DNA from: Acidobacteriota bacterium | Lineage (GTDB): Bacteria > Acidobacteriota > UBA4820 > DSQY01 | Assembly: GCA_021787565.1 (NCBI GenBank) | Contig: JAJYLT010000014.1 | Span: forward strand, 18,215 to 82,214 | Direction of reading: 5' to 3' | Length of the DNA: 64,000 nucleotides | In this document: piece by piece, positions 25,134-33,914 of the stretch | How positions within the stretch are numbered: position 1 is the stretch's first letter | Layout: the number at the start of each line of letters is the position of its first letter | Notes under the pieces: model-generated | What the model was told of the DNA's origin: nothing | The model's input: the letters and a program-made list of their open reading frames with translations, nothing else | Database searches by the model: none | Program-made: the position numbers and the translations under genes

Positions 25134-27164
25134 TCAGACGCGCACCGACTCGACACTCGAGAGGAGGCTCGCGGTGTCGATCACCAGGATCACCTGGTTC
25201 TCGCCCATCTCCGTGGCCCCGGCCACGCCGGGAACCGCCCCCAGTCTCTGGCCGATGGGATGCACGACGGTCTCCTGCTCCCCCGCCAGCTCGTCCACCA
25301 CGATTCCCGCGGCCCTCTCCCCCCGCCGCGCCACGACCACGTAAATCCGGTCGCCTTTCCTCTCCTCCGAGCGAGTCAGGCGGAAGCGGTCCTCGAGTCG
25401 GAGGAGCGGCAGCGTGACGCCGCGAAGGTTATAGACCTCCTTCTGGTCCACCCTCTGGACCTCCGCCTCGCTGGTGCGGAAGGTCTCCAGCACGGAGGAG
25501 ATGGGGATGGCGAAGGACTGGTCGCAGCAGCGCACGATGAGGCTCTGGATGATGGCCAGCGTGATGGGGAGAGTGATCTGGAAGGTCGTGCCCTTCCCGG
25601 GCTCCGACCAGAGGGCGATGCTGCCCTTGAGGGCCTGGATGTCGGCCTTTACGGCGTCGAGGCCGACGCCGCGGCCCGAAACCTCCGTGACCGTTTCGGC
25701 GGAGGAGAATCCCGGCAGGAAAATGATCTCCATGCACTCCTCGGCGCTGAGGGCCTGGTTGGCGTCCGCGAGCCCCTTCTTCAGGGCGGCCTGCCGGATC
25801 TTCTCGACCTGAAGGCCGCGGCCGTCGTCCGTGACCTCGGTGATGATGGAGTTGCCCTTCTGGTAGGCGCTGATGGCCAGCAGCCCCTCCGCCGACTTTC
25901 CCGCGCGCAGGCGCTCCTCCGGCGGCTCCAGGCCGTGGTCGATGGAGTTCCGGATCAGGTGGATGAGCGGCGTGACCAGGGCGTCCATCATCATCTTGTC
26001 CAGCTCCGTCTCGCCGCCGTAGAGCTGAACCGAGACCTCCTTGCCCGCCTGGCGGGCCAGCCTGCGCGCCGTGCGGTTGAGCCGCGTGAAGATCTGGGCG
26101 ATGGGCACGAGCCGGATGTCGATGATGGCGCGCTGGAGCTCGCCCAGCTTCTTGTCCATGCTGCGGACCTGCTTGAGCAGCTCCTGGGACAGCTCCTGCT
26201 GTCCTCCCGAGGCCCGGACGTTGGTGGCCAAGAGTTCCAGCGAGTTCTTGACGAGGTTGAGCTCTCCCACGATGCCCATGACGGTGTCCAGCTTCTCGAT
26301 GTCCACCTTCACCGTGTTCGAGATGCCCCGCATATCCTCCGAATCGGCCTCGTGCGGTTCGGGCACCCCCTGATCGCCCGGCTCCTCCGGAGCGGCCTGC
26401 TCGGGCGTCAAGGCCGCCGCCGGCATGAGGTCGGCCACTATTCCGTGAACGTCGGTCACGAGGGAGGCCACCTGCGCCTGGCTCAGGCGGGTGCCGAAGA
26501 GCAGCCGGAAGTGGATGCCGGGCGGGAGGTTCGGATCGGCCACCGGAAGAGTGGAGATGACCTCGCCCGATTCGGAGAGGTGCTCCGAGAGGGCCCTCAG
26601 GCGCGTGTCGAAGTCGGAGAAGTCGAAGCCCACTTGCACCGAGAAGAGGTGGTTCTCCTCCTCGATGTTCTCCTTGAGGCGGTGCTCCTCGTATTCGGTC
26701 AGGGATTTCAGCGTCGCCTCGTCCAGCGCGATTTCTCCGGGAGCCGTCGGCGAGACCACCGGTTTTCCGTTTACCTCGCCCTCGATGCGGGCCAGGAGGG
26801 GCTGGATCGGGGCCTCCTCCCTCCCCGAAGGGGCCTCGGAGACGAGGGTCTTGAGGACCACCCTGCTGTCGTTCAGCAGCCCGAAGAGGCGGGGGCTCGC
26901 CTTGATCTTGCCCATCCGGATCTTGTCCAGCAGGCTCTCCAGGTCATGGCTGAGGGTGGTGATGCGCTCCAGGTTGAACATGGAGGCCAAGCCCTTCAGG
27001 GAGTGCATTTCCCGGAACACCTTGTTCAAGAGGTCCGGCCTGACCTTGCCGGCCGACTCGTGCTGCTCCTGGGCCTTTTCAAGATCCTCCGCCAGGCCCT
27101 CGAGGATTTCCTCGGCCTCCACCACGAAATCCTGAAGCGCCTTGGCCTGGCTCTTGTCTACCAT
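25134..27164 (-). CDS. cheA: Chemotaxis-type histidine kinase CheA
   Basis: 676-residue hybrid-type kinase that phosphorylates a partner response regulator. The N-terminal HPt domain carries the phosphorylatable His54 in FREMHSLKG. After a variable linker come the dimerisation region (residues ~285-350), the HATPase_c domain with N-box LIRNSIDHGLEPPEE, G1 DDGRGLQ and G2 GRGVGLDAV, and a C-terminal CheW domain (ITLAIIQSLIVRC onward). A cheY-like gene lies 46 bases upstream. No receptor, cheW, cheB or cheR is seen nearby, so this may be a non-flagellar output pathway. Confidence 0.94.
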   Translation of the reverse strand: MVDKSQAKALQDFVVEAEEILEGLAEDLEKAQEQHESAGKVRPDLLNKVFREMHSLKGLASMFNLERITTLSHDLESLLDKIRMGKIKASPRLFGLLNDSRVVLKTLVSEAPSGREEAPIQPLLARIEGEVNGKPVVSPTAPGEIALDEATLKSLTEYEEHRLKENIEEENHLFSVQVGFDFSDFDTRLRALSEHLSESGEVISTLPVADPNLPPGIHFRLLFGTRLSQAQVASLVTDVHGIVADLMPAAALTPEQAAPEEPGDQGVPEPHEADSEDMRGISNTVKVDIEKLDTVMGIVGELNLVKNSLELLATNVRASGGQQELSQELLKQVRSMDKKLGELQRAIIDIRLVPIAQIFTRLNRTARRLARQAGKEVSVQLYGGETELDKMMMDALVTPLIHLIRNSIDHGLEPPEERLRAGKSAEGLLAISAYQKGNSIITEVTDDGRGLQVEKIRQAALKKGLADANQALSAEECMEIIFLPGFSSAETVTEVSGRGVGLDAVKADIQALKGSIALWSEPGKGTTFQITLPITLAIIQSLIVRCCDQSFAIPISSVLETFRTSEAEVQRVDQKEVYNLRGVTLPLLRLEDRFRLTRSEERKGDRIYVVVARRGERAAGIVVDELAGEQETVVHPIGQRLGAVPGVAGATEMGENQVILVIDTASLLSSVESVRV

Positions 27165-27210
27165 GGGTCAGGGCTCCCGGCTTGGGAGGCCGTCCGCTCG
27201 TCCGCCCGCG

Positions 27211-27579
27211 TCATGGGAGATGTTGTTGGACGAGGTCGACGAGCTGGCCTTCGGTGAAGGGTTTGGTGAGGTAGCCGTTGGCGCCGATGGCCAGCCCCCG
27301 CCTGCGGTCCTCGTCCCCGGCCTCCGTCGAGATGATCAGGATGGGCACCTGGCTGTACACGGGGTGCTGCCGCAGGAAGGTGATGAGTTCGAGCCCGTTG
27401 ATGTCGGGCATGTTGATGTCCGTGAGGATGAGCTGGAACTCGTTGTCGGGAATGAGCTTCAGGGCGGAGAAGCCGTTCTCGGCCTCGTACACGTCCAGGT
27501 TGAGATGCTGGTCCAGAGCCGTGGCGATCAGGCTCCGCATGGCGCTGTTGTCTTCCACCACCAGCACCTTGGTCTTCAT
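27211..27579 (-). CDS. CheY-like single-domain response regulator
   Basis: 122-residue receiver domain without output domain. The acidic pair is Glu9-Asp10 (VVEDN), the phosphoacceptor is Asp54 in LILTDINMPD, the Thr/Ser switch is in ILIISTEAG, and the conserved Lys is in YLTKPF. GGGGAGGCC precedes the ATG; the 15-codon upstream extension is not part of the fold. It sits directly before cheA in the same direction and is the obvious phosphate acceptor. Confidence 0.93.
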   Translation of the reverse strand: MKTKVLVVEDNSAMRSLIATALDQHLNLDVYEAENGFSALKLIPDNEFQLILTDINMPDINGLELITFLRQHPVYSQVPILIISTEAGDEDRRRGLAIGANGYLTKPFTEGQLVDLVQQHLP

Positions 27580-27663
27580 GGCCTCCCCGAAGGCATTATG
27601 GGAGTCCATCCCGAAGGCTGTCAACCGACGGGGAGAGCCGAGGCAGACCCGCCGCGGCCGATG

Positions 27664-28497
27664 CTATTCGGAGAACTCGGGCACCACCCGGTGGGGGATG
27701 AGGCCCGCCTCGAAGGCGTCCGCCAGAAGGCGCCGGACGGCCTCCCTGCCGCGCTGCCCGTAGGCCCGCGTCCAGTCGTTCACGTACATGCCCACGAAGC
27801 GGTCCGCCTCCTCGGTGGAGAGGCCGCGTCCGAAGGCCATGGCGTATTCGAGGGCGGGGCGCCGGTGGCTGAGGGAGTATTCAATGCCGGCGTGGAGCAG
27901 CCGGCTCACCTTGGCGATGAGCTCGGGCCCCAGGTCCCGGCGGATGACGTTGCCCCCCAGGGGGAGCGGGAGCCCCGTGATCTCCTTCCACCAGGCGCCC
28001 AGGTCTACCACGAGGTGCAGCCCCTCCCGCCCGTAGGTGACTTGTCCCTCGTGGATGATGAGCCCCGCCTGGATCCTGCCCGCCTTTACGGCCGGGAGGA
28101 TCTGGTCGAACTCCATGAATATCGGTTCGAATTCGGGGAGAAAGAGCTGGAGGGCGAGGAAGGCCGAGGTCATCCTGCCGGGCACGGCGATCTTCAGGCC
28201 CCGGAGGTCGGAAGCGGGCATGGGGGAGGCCGAGATGACCATGGGGCCGTAGCCGTCCCCGAAGGAGGCGCCGTGCGGGAGCAGGAGATAGAGGTCCGAG
28301 AGGTAGGCGTAGGCGTGGAAGGAGACGGCGGTCACCTCCAGCTCACCCTTGAGGGCCCGCTCGTTGAGGCTCTGGATGTCGCCCAGCTCGTGCATGAAGG
28401 TGACCCCCTCGGTGTCGATGAGCCCCTGGGCGAGGGCGTAGAACATGAAGGCGTCGTCGGAGTCTGGGCTGTGGGCCAGCCGGATCACCTGGGGCAT
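27664..28497 (-). CDS. mqnD: 1,4-dihydroxy-6-naphthoate synthase of the futalosine menaquinone pathway
   Basis: MqnD converts cyclic dehypoxanthine futalosine to 1,4-dihydroxy-6-naphthoate. The 277-residue protein has the periplasmic-binding-protein-like fold. It begins VIRLAHSPDSDDAFMFYALA and contains the conserved DIQSLNERAL and LIIHEGQVTYGREGL stretches, with the active-site His in IHEG. No signal peptide is seen, so it is cytoplasmic. Other mqn genes are not in the window. Its presence shows that menaquinone is made by the futalosine rather than the Men route. Confidence 0.92.
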   Translation of the reverse strand: MPQVIRLAHSPDSDDAFMFYALAQGLIDTEGVTFMHELGDIQSLNERALKGELEVTAVSFHAYAYLSDLYLLLPHGASFGDGYGPMVISASPMPASDLRGLKIAVPGRMTSAFLALQLFLPEFEPIFMEFDQILPAVKAGRIQAGLIIHEGQVTYGREGLHLVVDLGAWWKEITGLPLPLGGNVIRRDLGPELIAKVSRLLHAGIEYSLSHRRPALEYAMAFGRGLSTEEADRFVGMYVNDWTRAYGQRGREAVRRLLADAFEAGLIPHRVVPEFSE

Positions 28498-28639
28498 GGG
28501 ACCCTCCTGCGAGTGCACGAGGATAGCAGGGGAAGGCACATGGGGCAAGCGCGGAGGAGGGGGATAAGGGACGCGCAGGCCACCGCCGGCGGGTCCCCCT
28601 GGGCATCACCTCATTACCTCATCATGGCCCTTCGGCCTC

Positions 28640-29851
28640 TCACCGCTTGCGGATGGCCAGCATGAGGTTGGAGTGGCCGGCGATGTGCTGGTAGCCGATG
28701 CCGAACGGCAGGGGGAGGGCGGCCCCGCCCGCGTAGGCCTTCTCCAGGTCGGGCTGGAAGGAGTTCTTGAAGCGATGGATGGGGCCCGTGTAGGTGCCGA
28801 AGAAGGTGAGGGTCCAGTTCCGCGGATCGAAGGCCTTGAGGGGGAGCCCCGAATCGTCCTCGAGAACAGCGGAGGAGCGGTCCAGGATCGCCGCGCGAAT
28901 GCGGGAGAACCAGGGCTCGTACATGAGGTAAGAGGCGGCCTTCAGGAAAGTGACGGGGCTGCCGAGGGTCGCCAGGTAGGCCTCGAATCCAGGGCGCTTC
29001 TTCAGACCGGCGTCCGAGAGGTCCTGCGAGAAGTAGAGCAGGCTCTGGCGCTCGTGAGCGTCTCCGGCGGAAAAGTCCACGCGCACGGCCCTGGGTTTCT
29101 CCTCCCAGGAAGAGGGGGCGAGGGCGCCGTCAGGGCTGACGGCCATGGGCTCCACGTCCCATATCCGGTGCCCCGTCCCGGCCAGGAAGACCAGGAGGAT
29201 CGGCAGGACCCCCTTCTTCTGGAGCTCCTGCTCCATGTCGTCGGTGCGGAAGAAGCTGATCTGGAGGATGGGTGTGATGACCTGCTGCATGGCCTTCAGG
29301 CTCGCCTCCAGCTCGGAGTGAGAGAGAGAGGCGAGATCGGGCGGCCTTCCCACGGGCTCCAGCCCCACCAGCACGTAGGTAGTGGCCTTGGGGAACAGGG
29401 CGGTGGGGTAGAGGGCATCGGGCCCGCCGAAGGGGTAGAAGACCGTCGGCGCGGCGTCGTTCAGACTGGAGAGCCGGGCCTGAGCGAAGGCGCGAACCTT
29501 CGACAGGCGCGCCGCGTCGTCCTGCTTCCAGAGCGCGCCCATGGCCTTGGCGTGGGCCTGCCAGGAGGGGCGCTCTTGAATGGCCGCCCAAGGCCCTTGC
29601 CCCTCCACGGGCAACCCCGCCAGGAGGCGGGCGTTGGCCGTCAGCTCCTCCGCGCGGCTCTTGGAGGGAGGCTGGGACGGGCTGACCGGAGCGGCGGGCT
29701 CGAGTTTGGCGGCGGGAGCGGGACTCTGCGTCCGAGGAAGGCGCCGGGTGGGCGCCGGGGTATGTTTGCGGCCGCAGGAGAGCGCGAGAGTGGCCACCAC
29801 GAGGAGAAGAACGAGGCCGTACACGAATCTTTTCATGGAAACCCTTTTCAT
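28640..29851 (-). CDS. Lipoprotein of unknown function coupled to an amino-acid permease
   Basis: 403-residue protein, not recognised. A lipoprotein signal (LVLLLVVATLALSC, Cys about residue 26) is followed by a Pro/Ala/Ser-rich linker and a soluble domain of about 330 residues. The domain contains FYPFGGPDALYPTALFPKA, a stretch resembling proteins that parse a plant or animal-type extracellular enzyme fold, but no catalytic motif can be assigned. The first ATG overlaps the permease stop as ATGA; an internal ATG 15 bases on is an alternative. Coupling to the permease suggests a shared substrate or co-regulation (inference). Confidence 0.75.
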   Translation of the reverse strand: MKRVSMKRFVYGLVLLLVVATLALSCGRKHTPAPTRRLPRTQSPAPAAKLEPAAPVSPSQPPSKSRAEELTANARLLAGLPVEGQGPWAAIQERPSWQAHAKAMGALWKQDDAARLSKVRAFAQARLSSLNDAAPTVFYPFGGPDALYPTALFPKATTYVLVGLEPVGRPPDLASLSHSELEASLKAMQQVITPILQISFFRTDDMEQELQKKGVLPILLVFLAGTGHRIWDVEPMAVSPDGALAPSSWEEKPRAVRVDFSAGDAHERQSLLYFSQDLSDAGLKKRPGFEAYLATLGSPVTFLKAASYLMYEPWFSRIRAAILDRSSAVLEDDSGLPLKAFDPRNWTLTFFGTYTGPIHRFKNSFQPDLEKAYAGGAALPLPFGIGYQHIAGHSNLMLAIRKR

Positions 29852-31158
29852 CCTTTCTTCTTGCCGGCCAGAAAGTAGAGGGGCACCCCGGCCAGAATGG
29901 TGCCGAGCCCCGCCAGGGATTGGAGCGGCTGGTGAAGGAGAAGGTAGACCAGCATCCAGCCGTTGATGGCCAGAAAGACCAGGGGAGTGACGGGGTATCC
30001 CCAGGTCCTGTAAGGCCTCGGCGCTTCGGGGCTCCTGACCCTCAACACAAAGACCCCGAACACCGTCAGGACGGTACAGAGGGCGAGCGTGAATCCCAGG
30101 TAGGTCAGAATCTTCTCGAAGGAGGAGGTGGCGAGCATGGCCAGCACCAGGACGAGCTGGAGGAGGATCGCGAGGTAGGGCGCTCCCCCACCGTTTCGCG
30201 CCGCCAGCGGGCGCAGGATCGGCACGTCTTCGCCGATCACCTGGGCCACCCGGGGGCCCGCCCACGTCATGGCGCTGATGGTGGAGACCAATCCGAGCGC
30301 GATGAGGCCGCCCATGAGGCTAGCTCCCGTGGGGCCGAGAAGGTGCCGGGCGGCGATGTTGCCCACGTCGATCTGGCCCGAGAGCTCGCTCATGGGGGCG
30401 GCGCGAAGGAACACGAAGTTGAGGAGCAGGTAGAGCCCCATGACCACCGCCGTGCCGAGGATCAGGGAGCGCGGCAGGTCCCGCTCCGGCCGCGCCATCT
30501 CGCCCGCGACGTAGGCCGAGGCGTTCCAGCCGGAGTAGGCGTAGGAGACGAACACGAGGGAGACGGCGAAGCTCCCGCTCGCCATGAGTCCCAGACTCGC
30601 CGCCGTGGGTGCCCACTGGAGAGCCTGCGGATGTCCCAGCACGAAACCGAGGGCCGAGAAGGCCAGGATGAGAAGGATCTTGGCGGTCGTGAACAGGGAC
30701 TGGAACCGGCCGCCCGCCTTCATGCCGGCGCTGTGGATCACGGAGATCAGCACGACCACGGCCGCCGCCATGAGCGTGGGGTGGGGCAACGCCACCAGCC
30801 TCGAAGCGTATGCGGCCAGGGCCATGGTGGCCAGGGCCACGGGGGCGGCGAATCCCACCGTGAGGGAGACCCATCCAGCCAGAAAGCCGACGGCCGGGTG
30901 GTAGATCCGGGATAGGTAGTGATATTCGCCCCCGGAGCGGGGCATCATGGCGCCGATCTCTCCATAGCAGAGGGCCCCGGCCAGGGCCCCGAGGCCGCCC
31001 ACCACCCACAGCGCCATGATGGCCAGGGGCGACGGAAGGGCGCTCACCTGAAAGCCCAGACTCGTGAAGACCCCCGTGCCCACCATGTTGGCGATGACGA
31101 TGAAGGAGGCGACGAGTGCGGAGACCCCCCGCGGTGGCTCAGCCCGGTTCGATCCCAT
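29848..31158 (-). CDS. APC family amino-acid permease
   Basis: 436-residue integral membrane transporter with about twelve helices. TM1 has the family's broken helix GTGVFTSLGF (residues ~27-37), and the signature region YSGWNASAYVAGEMARPERD lies after TM6. Members exchange or import amino acids. No binding-site residue tells the substrate. It precedes and overlaps the lipoprotein gene. The region upstream (31159-31322) is the likely promoter area shared with the divergent hydrolase. Confidence 0.9.
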   Translation of the reverse strand: MGSNRAEPPRGVSALVASFIVIANMVGTGVFTSLGFQVSALPSPLAIMALWVVGGLGALAGALCYGEIGAMMPRSGGEYHYLSRIYHPAVGFLAGWVSLTVGFAAPVALATMALAAYASRLVALPHPTLMAAAVVVLISVIHSAGMKAGGRFQSLFTTAKILLILAFSALGFVLGHPQALQWAPTAASLGLMASGSFAVSLVFVSYAYSGWNASAYVAGEMARPERDLPRSLILGTAVVMGLYLLLNFVFLRAAPMSELSGQIDVGNIAARHLLGPTGASLMGGLIALGLVSTISAMTWAGPRVAQVIGEDVPILRPLAARNGGGAPYLAILLQLVLVLAMLATSSFEKILTYLGFTLALCTVLTVFGVFVLRVRSPEAPRPYRTWGYPVTPLVFLAINGWMLVYLLLHQPLQSLAGLGTILAGVPLYFLAGKKKG

Positions 31159-31322
31159 CCCTTCGCGGCGCGAAGCGCCCTTGCCTCCACCAGAGAGCGC
31201 ATTCTATCTGGGATGTCCTTTGTTGTCAATGGAAAGGCCTTATCCGCCTTGACTTCCGTAGAGCGGCAAGCTAAAAACGTGGCTGGGTCCACCGGCGTGG
31301 GCCCGCGGCGGAGGACCGTGGA

Positions 31323-32669
31323 TTGAAGAGATGCTGGACCCCCTGGGCGCTGTTGCTCCTCACCGCCGCCGCCTTCTCGGCGCCGTCCTCCCCGGCGGCC
31401 CAGCCTCTCCCCCCTCAAGGCGCTCCGGTGGTCGGACCCGAGTGCCCGAAGGAAGCGCAGAGCGGCGCCGTTTCCGCGGTCGGCTCCGCGCCAGTTCAGA
31501 TCCCTCCGGCCGGCGCTCCCGAGAAGGAGGACCGGTTCTCCCGCAACGCCCCCACCCTGCCTCCACCGCCCCCGCTGCATGGCATAACGGACCTCCCCGT
31601 CAGGCAGCCCTCCAGCGCTCCGGTGGTCATTGCGGACCTGGCGGAGGCGCCTCGCGAGGGCCAGAGCCAAGATTCCTCGCCCGTCCAGGAGACGCGCGAG
31701 CGGTTCCGGTCGGGGCGCGACTCGGTGCTGGTGCAGATCTACCGGCCCAAGGTGCCCGGGCGCTACCCCGCCGTGATCCTGCTCCACGGGAGCAACCCGA
31801 GGCTGGGCGAGGAGCACTACGTGGAGATGGCCGAGGACCTGGCGCGCAACGGATACGTCTGCCTCTTCGTCAAGTACTACGACAGGGGACGGAAGAACCA
31901 CAGCCGGGGAACCCGCGCTGATTGGATGCGCACCATCGGGGACGCGCTCACGCTGGCCTCCACGCTGCCCGACGTGGACGAGTCGCGCATGGGGCTGGTC
32001 GGTTACTCCCTCGGGGCCTTTCTGGCGCTGAACTACGCCCCCTCGGACCCCAGGGTCAAGGCGGTGGTGGCCTTCTACGGCGGCATCTCGCCCGGCTTCA
32101 TGCCGGAGGCGGAAGAGCACATGCCGCCCACCCTCCTGCTCCACGGCACCTACGACCGCACGGTGTCCGTGCGGCGGTCCCTGGAGGCCTTCGAACAACT
32201 CCGGCTGGCGGCCAAGCCGGTGGACGTGGTGATCTATCCCAAGATCGGGCATGGCTTCACGCTTCACACGCTGGGTGGTTGGGATGCCCTCGCCAGCGAG
32301 GATGCCTGGAGCCGCACCATCGCCTTTCTGGACTTTCACTTCAAGTACCCGGGATGGACTCCCGAGGTGTCCATCGAGGAGCCAAGGACCGCCAGTGCCC
32401 CTCCGAAACAGGCCGCCTGGCCCGCCTTTCCCAAGCCCCCGGCCCTGGTCATGCCATACCTGGACCAGTTCCGCGCCGAGGGAGGCGAGTCGGTCCTGGT
32501 GGACCCCACGCCCCACGAGGCGAAGGAGGTCCTAAGCCGGCCGGCACCCAGACACCGGTACCACCGGCCCAGGCGCGGGGTGGTCCGGAAATCCCCGAAG
32601 CGGCCCATCTCCTACCACCGCCATGGGCGGCCCAGGGCCAAGGCCGCCCCGCGGCGATCGCGGCGCTGA
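31323..32669 (+). CDS. Exported dienelactone hydrolase-family alpha/beta hydrolase
   Basis: 448 residues. The TTG start has GGAGG 9 bases upstream, and a signal peptide follows (MKRCWTPWALLLLTAAAFSA). A disordered Pro-rich segment extends to about residue 120, then a dienelactone-hydrolase-like domain with oxyanion strand YPAVILLHGSNP, nucleophile in GLVGYSLGAFLAL, acid in HGTYDRTVSV and His in KIGHGFTLHT. After about residue 360 there is a basic, Pro-rich tail ending in many Arg. Substrate unknown; hydrolysis of an ester outside the cytoplasm is expected from the family. Confidence 0.83.
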   Translation: MKRCWTPWALLLLTAAAFSAPSSPAAQPLPPQGAPVVGPECPKEAQSGAVSAVGSAPVQIPPAGAPEKEDRFSRNAPTLPPPPPLHGITDLPVRQPSSAPVVIADLAEAPREGQSQDSSPVQETRERFRSGRDSVLVQIYRPKVPGRYPAVILLHGSNPRLGEEHYVEMAEDLARNGYVCLFVKYYDRGRKNHSRGTRADWMRTIGDALTLASTLPDVDESRMGLVGYSLGAFLALNYAPSDPRVKAVVAFYGGISPGFMPEAEEHMPPTLLLHGTYDRTVSVRRSLEAFEQLRLAAKPVDVVIYPKIGHGFTLHTLGGWDALASEDAWSRTIAFLDFHFKYPGWTPEVSIEEPRTASAPPKQAAWPAFPKPPALVMPYLDQFRAEGGESVLVDPTPHEAKEVLSRPAPRHRYHRPRRGVVRKSPKRPISYHRHGRPRAKAAPRRSRR

Positions 32670-32675
32670 CCGTCT

Positions 32676-32869
32676 AGTGTTGTGTCCCCGTCATGTGTTT
32701 ACAGTGGCCTTTTCCCGGGACACAACACTTCCCAAGGGGCTCCGCCCCTAGGGCGCCCGCCTGCGGCGGGCTGTTACCCCGAAAGAGCGGGGAGGCTTCC
32801 TCCCCGCACCCCTCCGTGTGCTGTCTTTCGCCTGCTTCCATCGTAAACCCATCACTGGGACAGCACACT
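32676..32869. mobile_element. 194-bp MITE-like element with 32-bp imperfect terminal inverted repeats
   Basis: The left end, starting AGTGTTGTGTCCC and ending GTTTACAGTGG, and the reverse complement of the right end, starting AGTGTGCTGTCCC and ending GTTTACGATGG, match at 25 of 32 positions by eye. The left end also forms its own 12-bp palindrome with 32717-32728 (GTGTTGTGTCCC / GGGACACAACAC), and the right end forms a 10-bp palindrome with 32815-32824. No open frame fits inside, and no target-site duplication is obvious. It lies between two convergent genes. It could instead be two solo ends left from a lost insertion sequence. Confidence 0.6.
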
Positions 32870-32905
32870 GGCGCTCCAGACGGACCGCCCGACGGACGGC
32901 GCCGG

Positions 32906-33799
32906 TCATCCGATTCGGGCCAAGAAGTCATCCATGATCCGGTCGAAGCCCTTGGGGTCGTCCATCATGAGCCAGTGGCTCAGGCCGCGCAGCCTGACCG
33001 CCGGCAGGTCGGGGACGAGGTTCTGGAAGCTCGATGGGCGATCGCTGCCCGGCAGGATCACCGTGAGCATGGGGCCCCGGTAGGCACGCAGGGCAGGCAG
33101 CGGGTCGAAGCGGGCGAGGCCCGCGTAGGAGGCCGCCACCACCTCGGGCGGCGTGCGGTCCAGATCCGCGAACACCTTGCGGCGCGTGGACGGCCTGGCT
33201 TCCGTCAGGTTGGCGCCGAACCATCCGCGCATGAAGGAGAGGTAGGTCAGCGCCTTCATGCTCTCCAGCATGGCATCGAGCCGCTCCTTGGGCAGGCGCG
33301 TCACGTCGCCGGCCGGATCCACGAAGAGCAGACCGGCCACCCGTTCGGGCGCCTCCTGCGCGCACGCCAGGATGACCGATCCGCCCAGGGAGTGGCCGAC
33401 GAGCACAAAACGCTTCATCCCGAGGGCGTCCGCGACGGCCAGCACGTCGGAGGCCATGGCCGGGATGGAGTAGTCGCCGTCGGAGGGCCGCCCCGAGCGA
33501 CCGTGCCCCCTGAGGTCCAGGGCGGCGGCGCGGCGGCTCTTCCAGAGGTGGCGCAGTTGGGCGTCCCACATGGTGAGATCGCCCGCCAGCCCGTGCACGA
33601 GAATCACCGGCGGTGAGCCCTCCCCGCCGGTTTCCACGCAAAGCCGGACGTCCCCGTTGCGGACGAATAGGAGCTTCCGATCGGATGCCGCGTGGCCCGC
33701 CGCGCCCACGGGCCCCGAAGGGGCCGCGAGAGTGCTCACGCAGAAGAGAGCGGTGACTGCCAGGGAAACCATCTCGCCGTGGAGTGGGCGTCCGCTCAT
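32906..33799 (-). CDS. Exported alpha/beta-fold hydrolase
   Basis: 297-residue hydrolase with an N-terminal hydrophobic segment, probably a signal peptide. The oxyanion motif is ILVHGLAGD, the nucleophile elbow GHSLGGSVI (about Ser 145), the acid is near GSDRPS, and the His is in GLSHWLMMDDP. LDLRGHGRSGRPS is typical of the epoxide hydrolase/haloperoxidase-like group. A GGAGGG site precedes the ATG. Substrate unknown. It converges on the dienelactone hydrolase gene across the MITE-like element. Confidence 0.88.
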   Translation of the reverse strand: MSGRPLHGEMVSLAVTALFCVSTLAAPSGPVGAAGHAASDRKLLFVRNGDVRLCVETGGEGSPPVILVHGLAGDLTMWDAQLRHLWKSRRAAALDLRGHGRSGRPSDGDYSIPAMASDVLAVADALGMKRFVLVGHSLGGSVILACAQEAPERVAGLLFVDPAGDVTRLPKERLDAMLESMKALTYLSFMRGWFGANLTEARPSTRRKVFADLDRTPPEVVAASYAGLARFDPLPALRAYRGPMLTVILPGSDRPSSFQNLVPDLPAVRLRGLSHWLMMDDPKGFDRIMDDFLARIG

Positions 33800-33864
33800 G
33801 CCAACCCTCCGTACTCGAGGCGTGCAGTGTACGTCCGGAGGAGAAGGAGGTCCAACGCGATGTT

Positions 33865-33892
33865 TTCACTTCCAGCGGCTCTTGGGTACAAT
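33865..33892 (+). promoter_or_regulatory. Candidate sigma-70 promoter of the K+ channel gene
   Basis: TTCACT and TACAAT separated by 16 bases, 23 bases before the ATG. The spacing and -10 are good, the -35 is fair. Confidence 0.4.
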
Positions 33893-33914
33893 CGTCGGAA
33901 CGGGGAGCGCGGGA

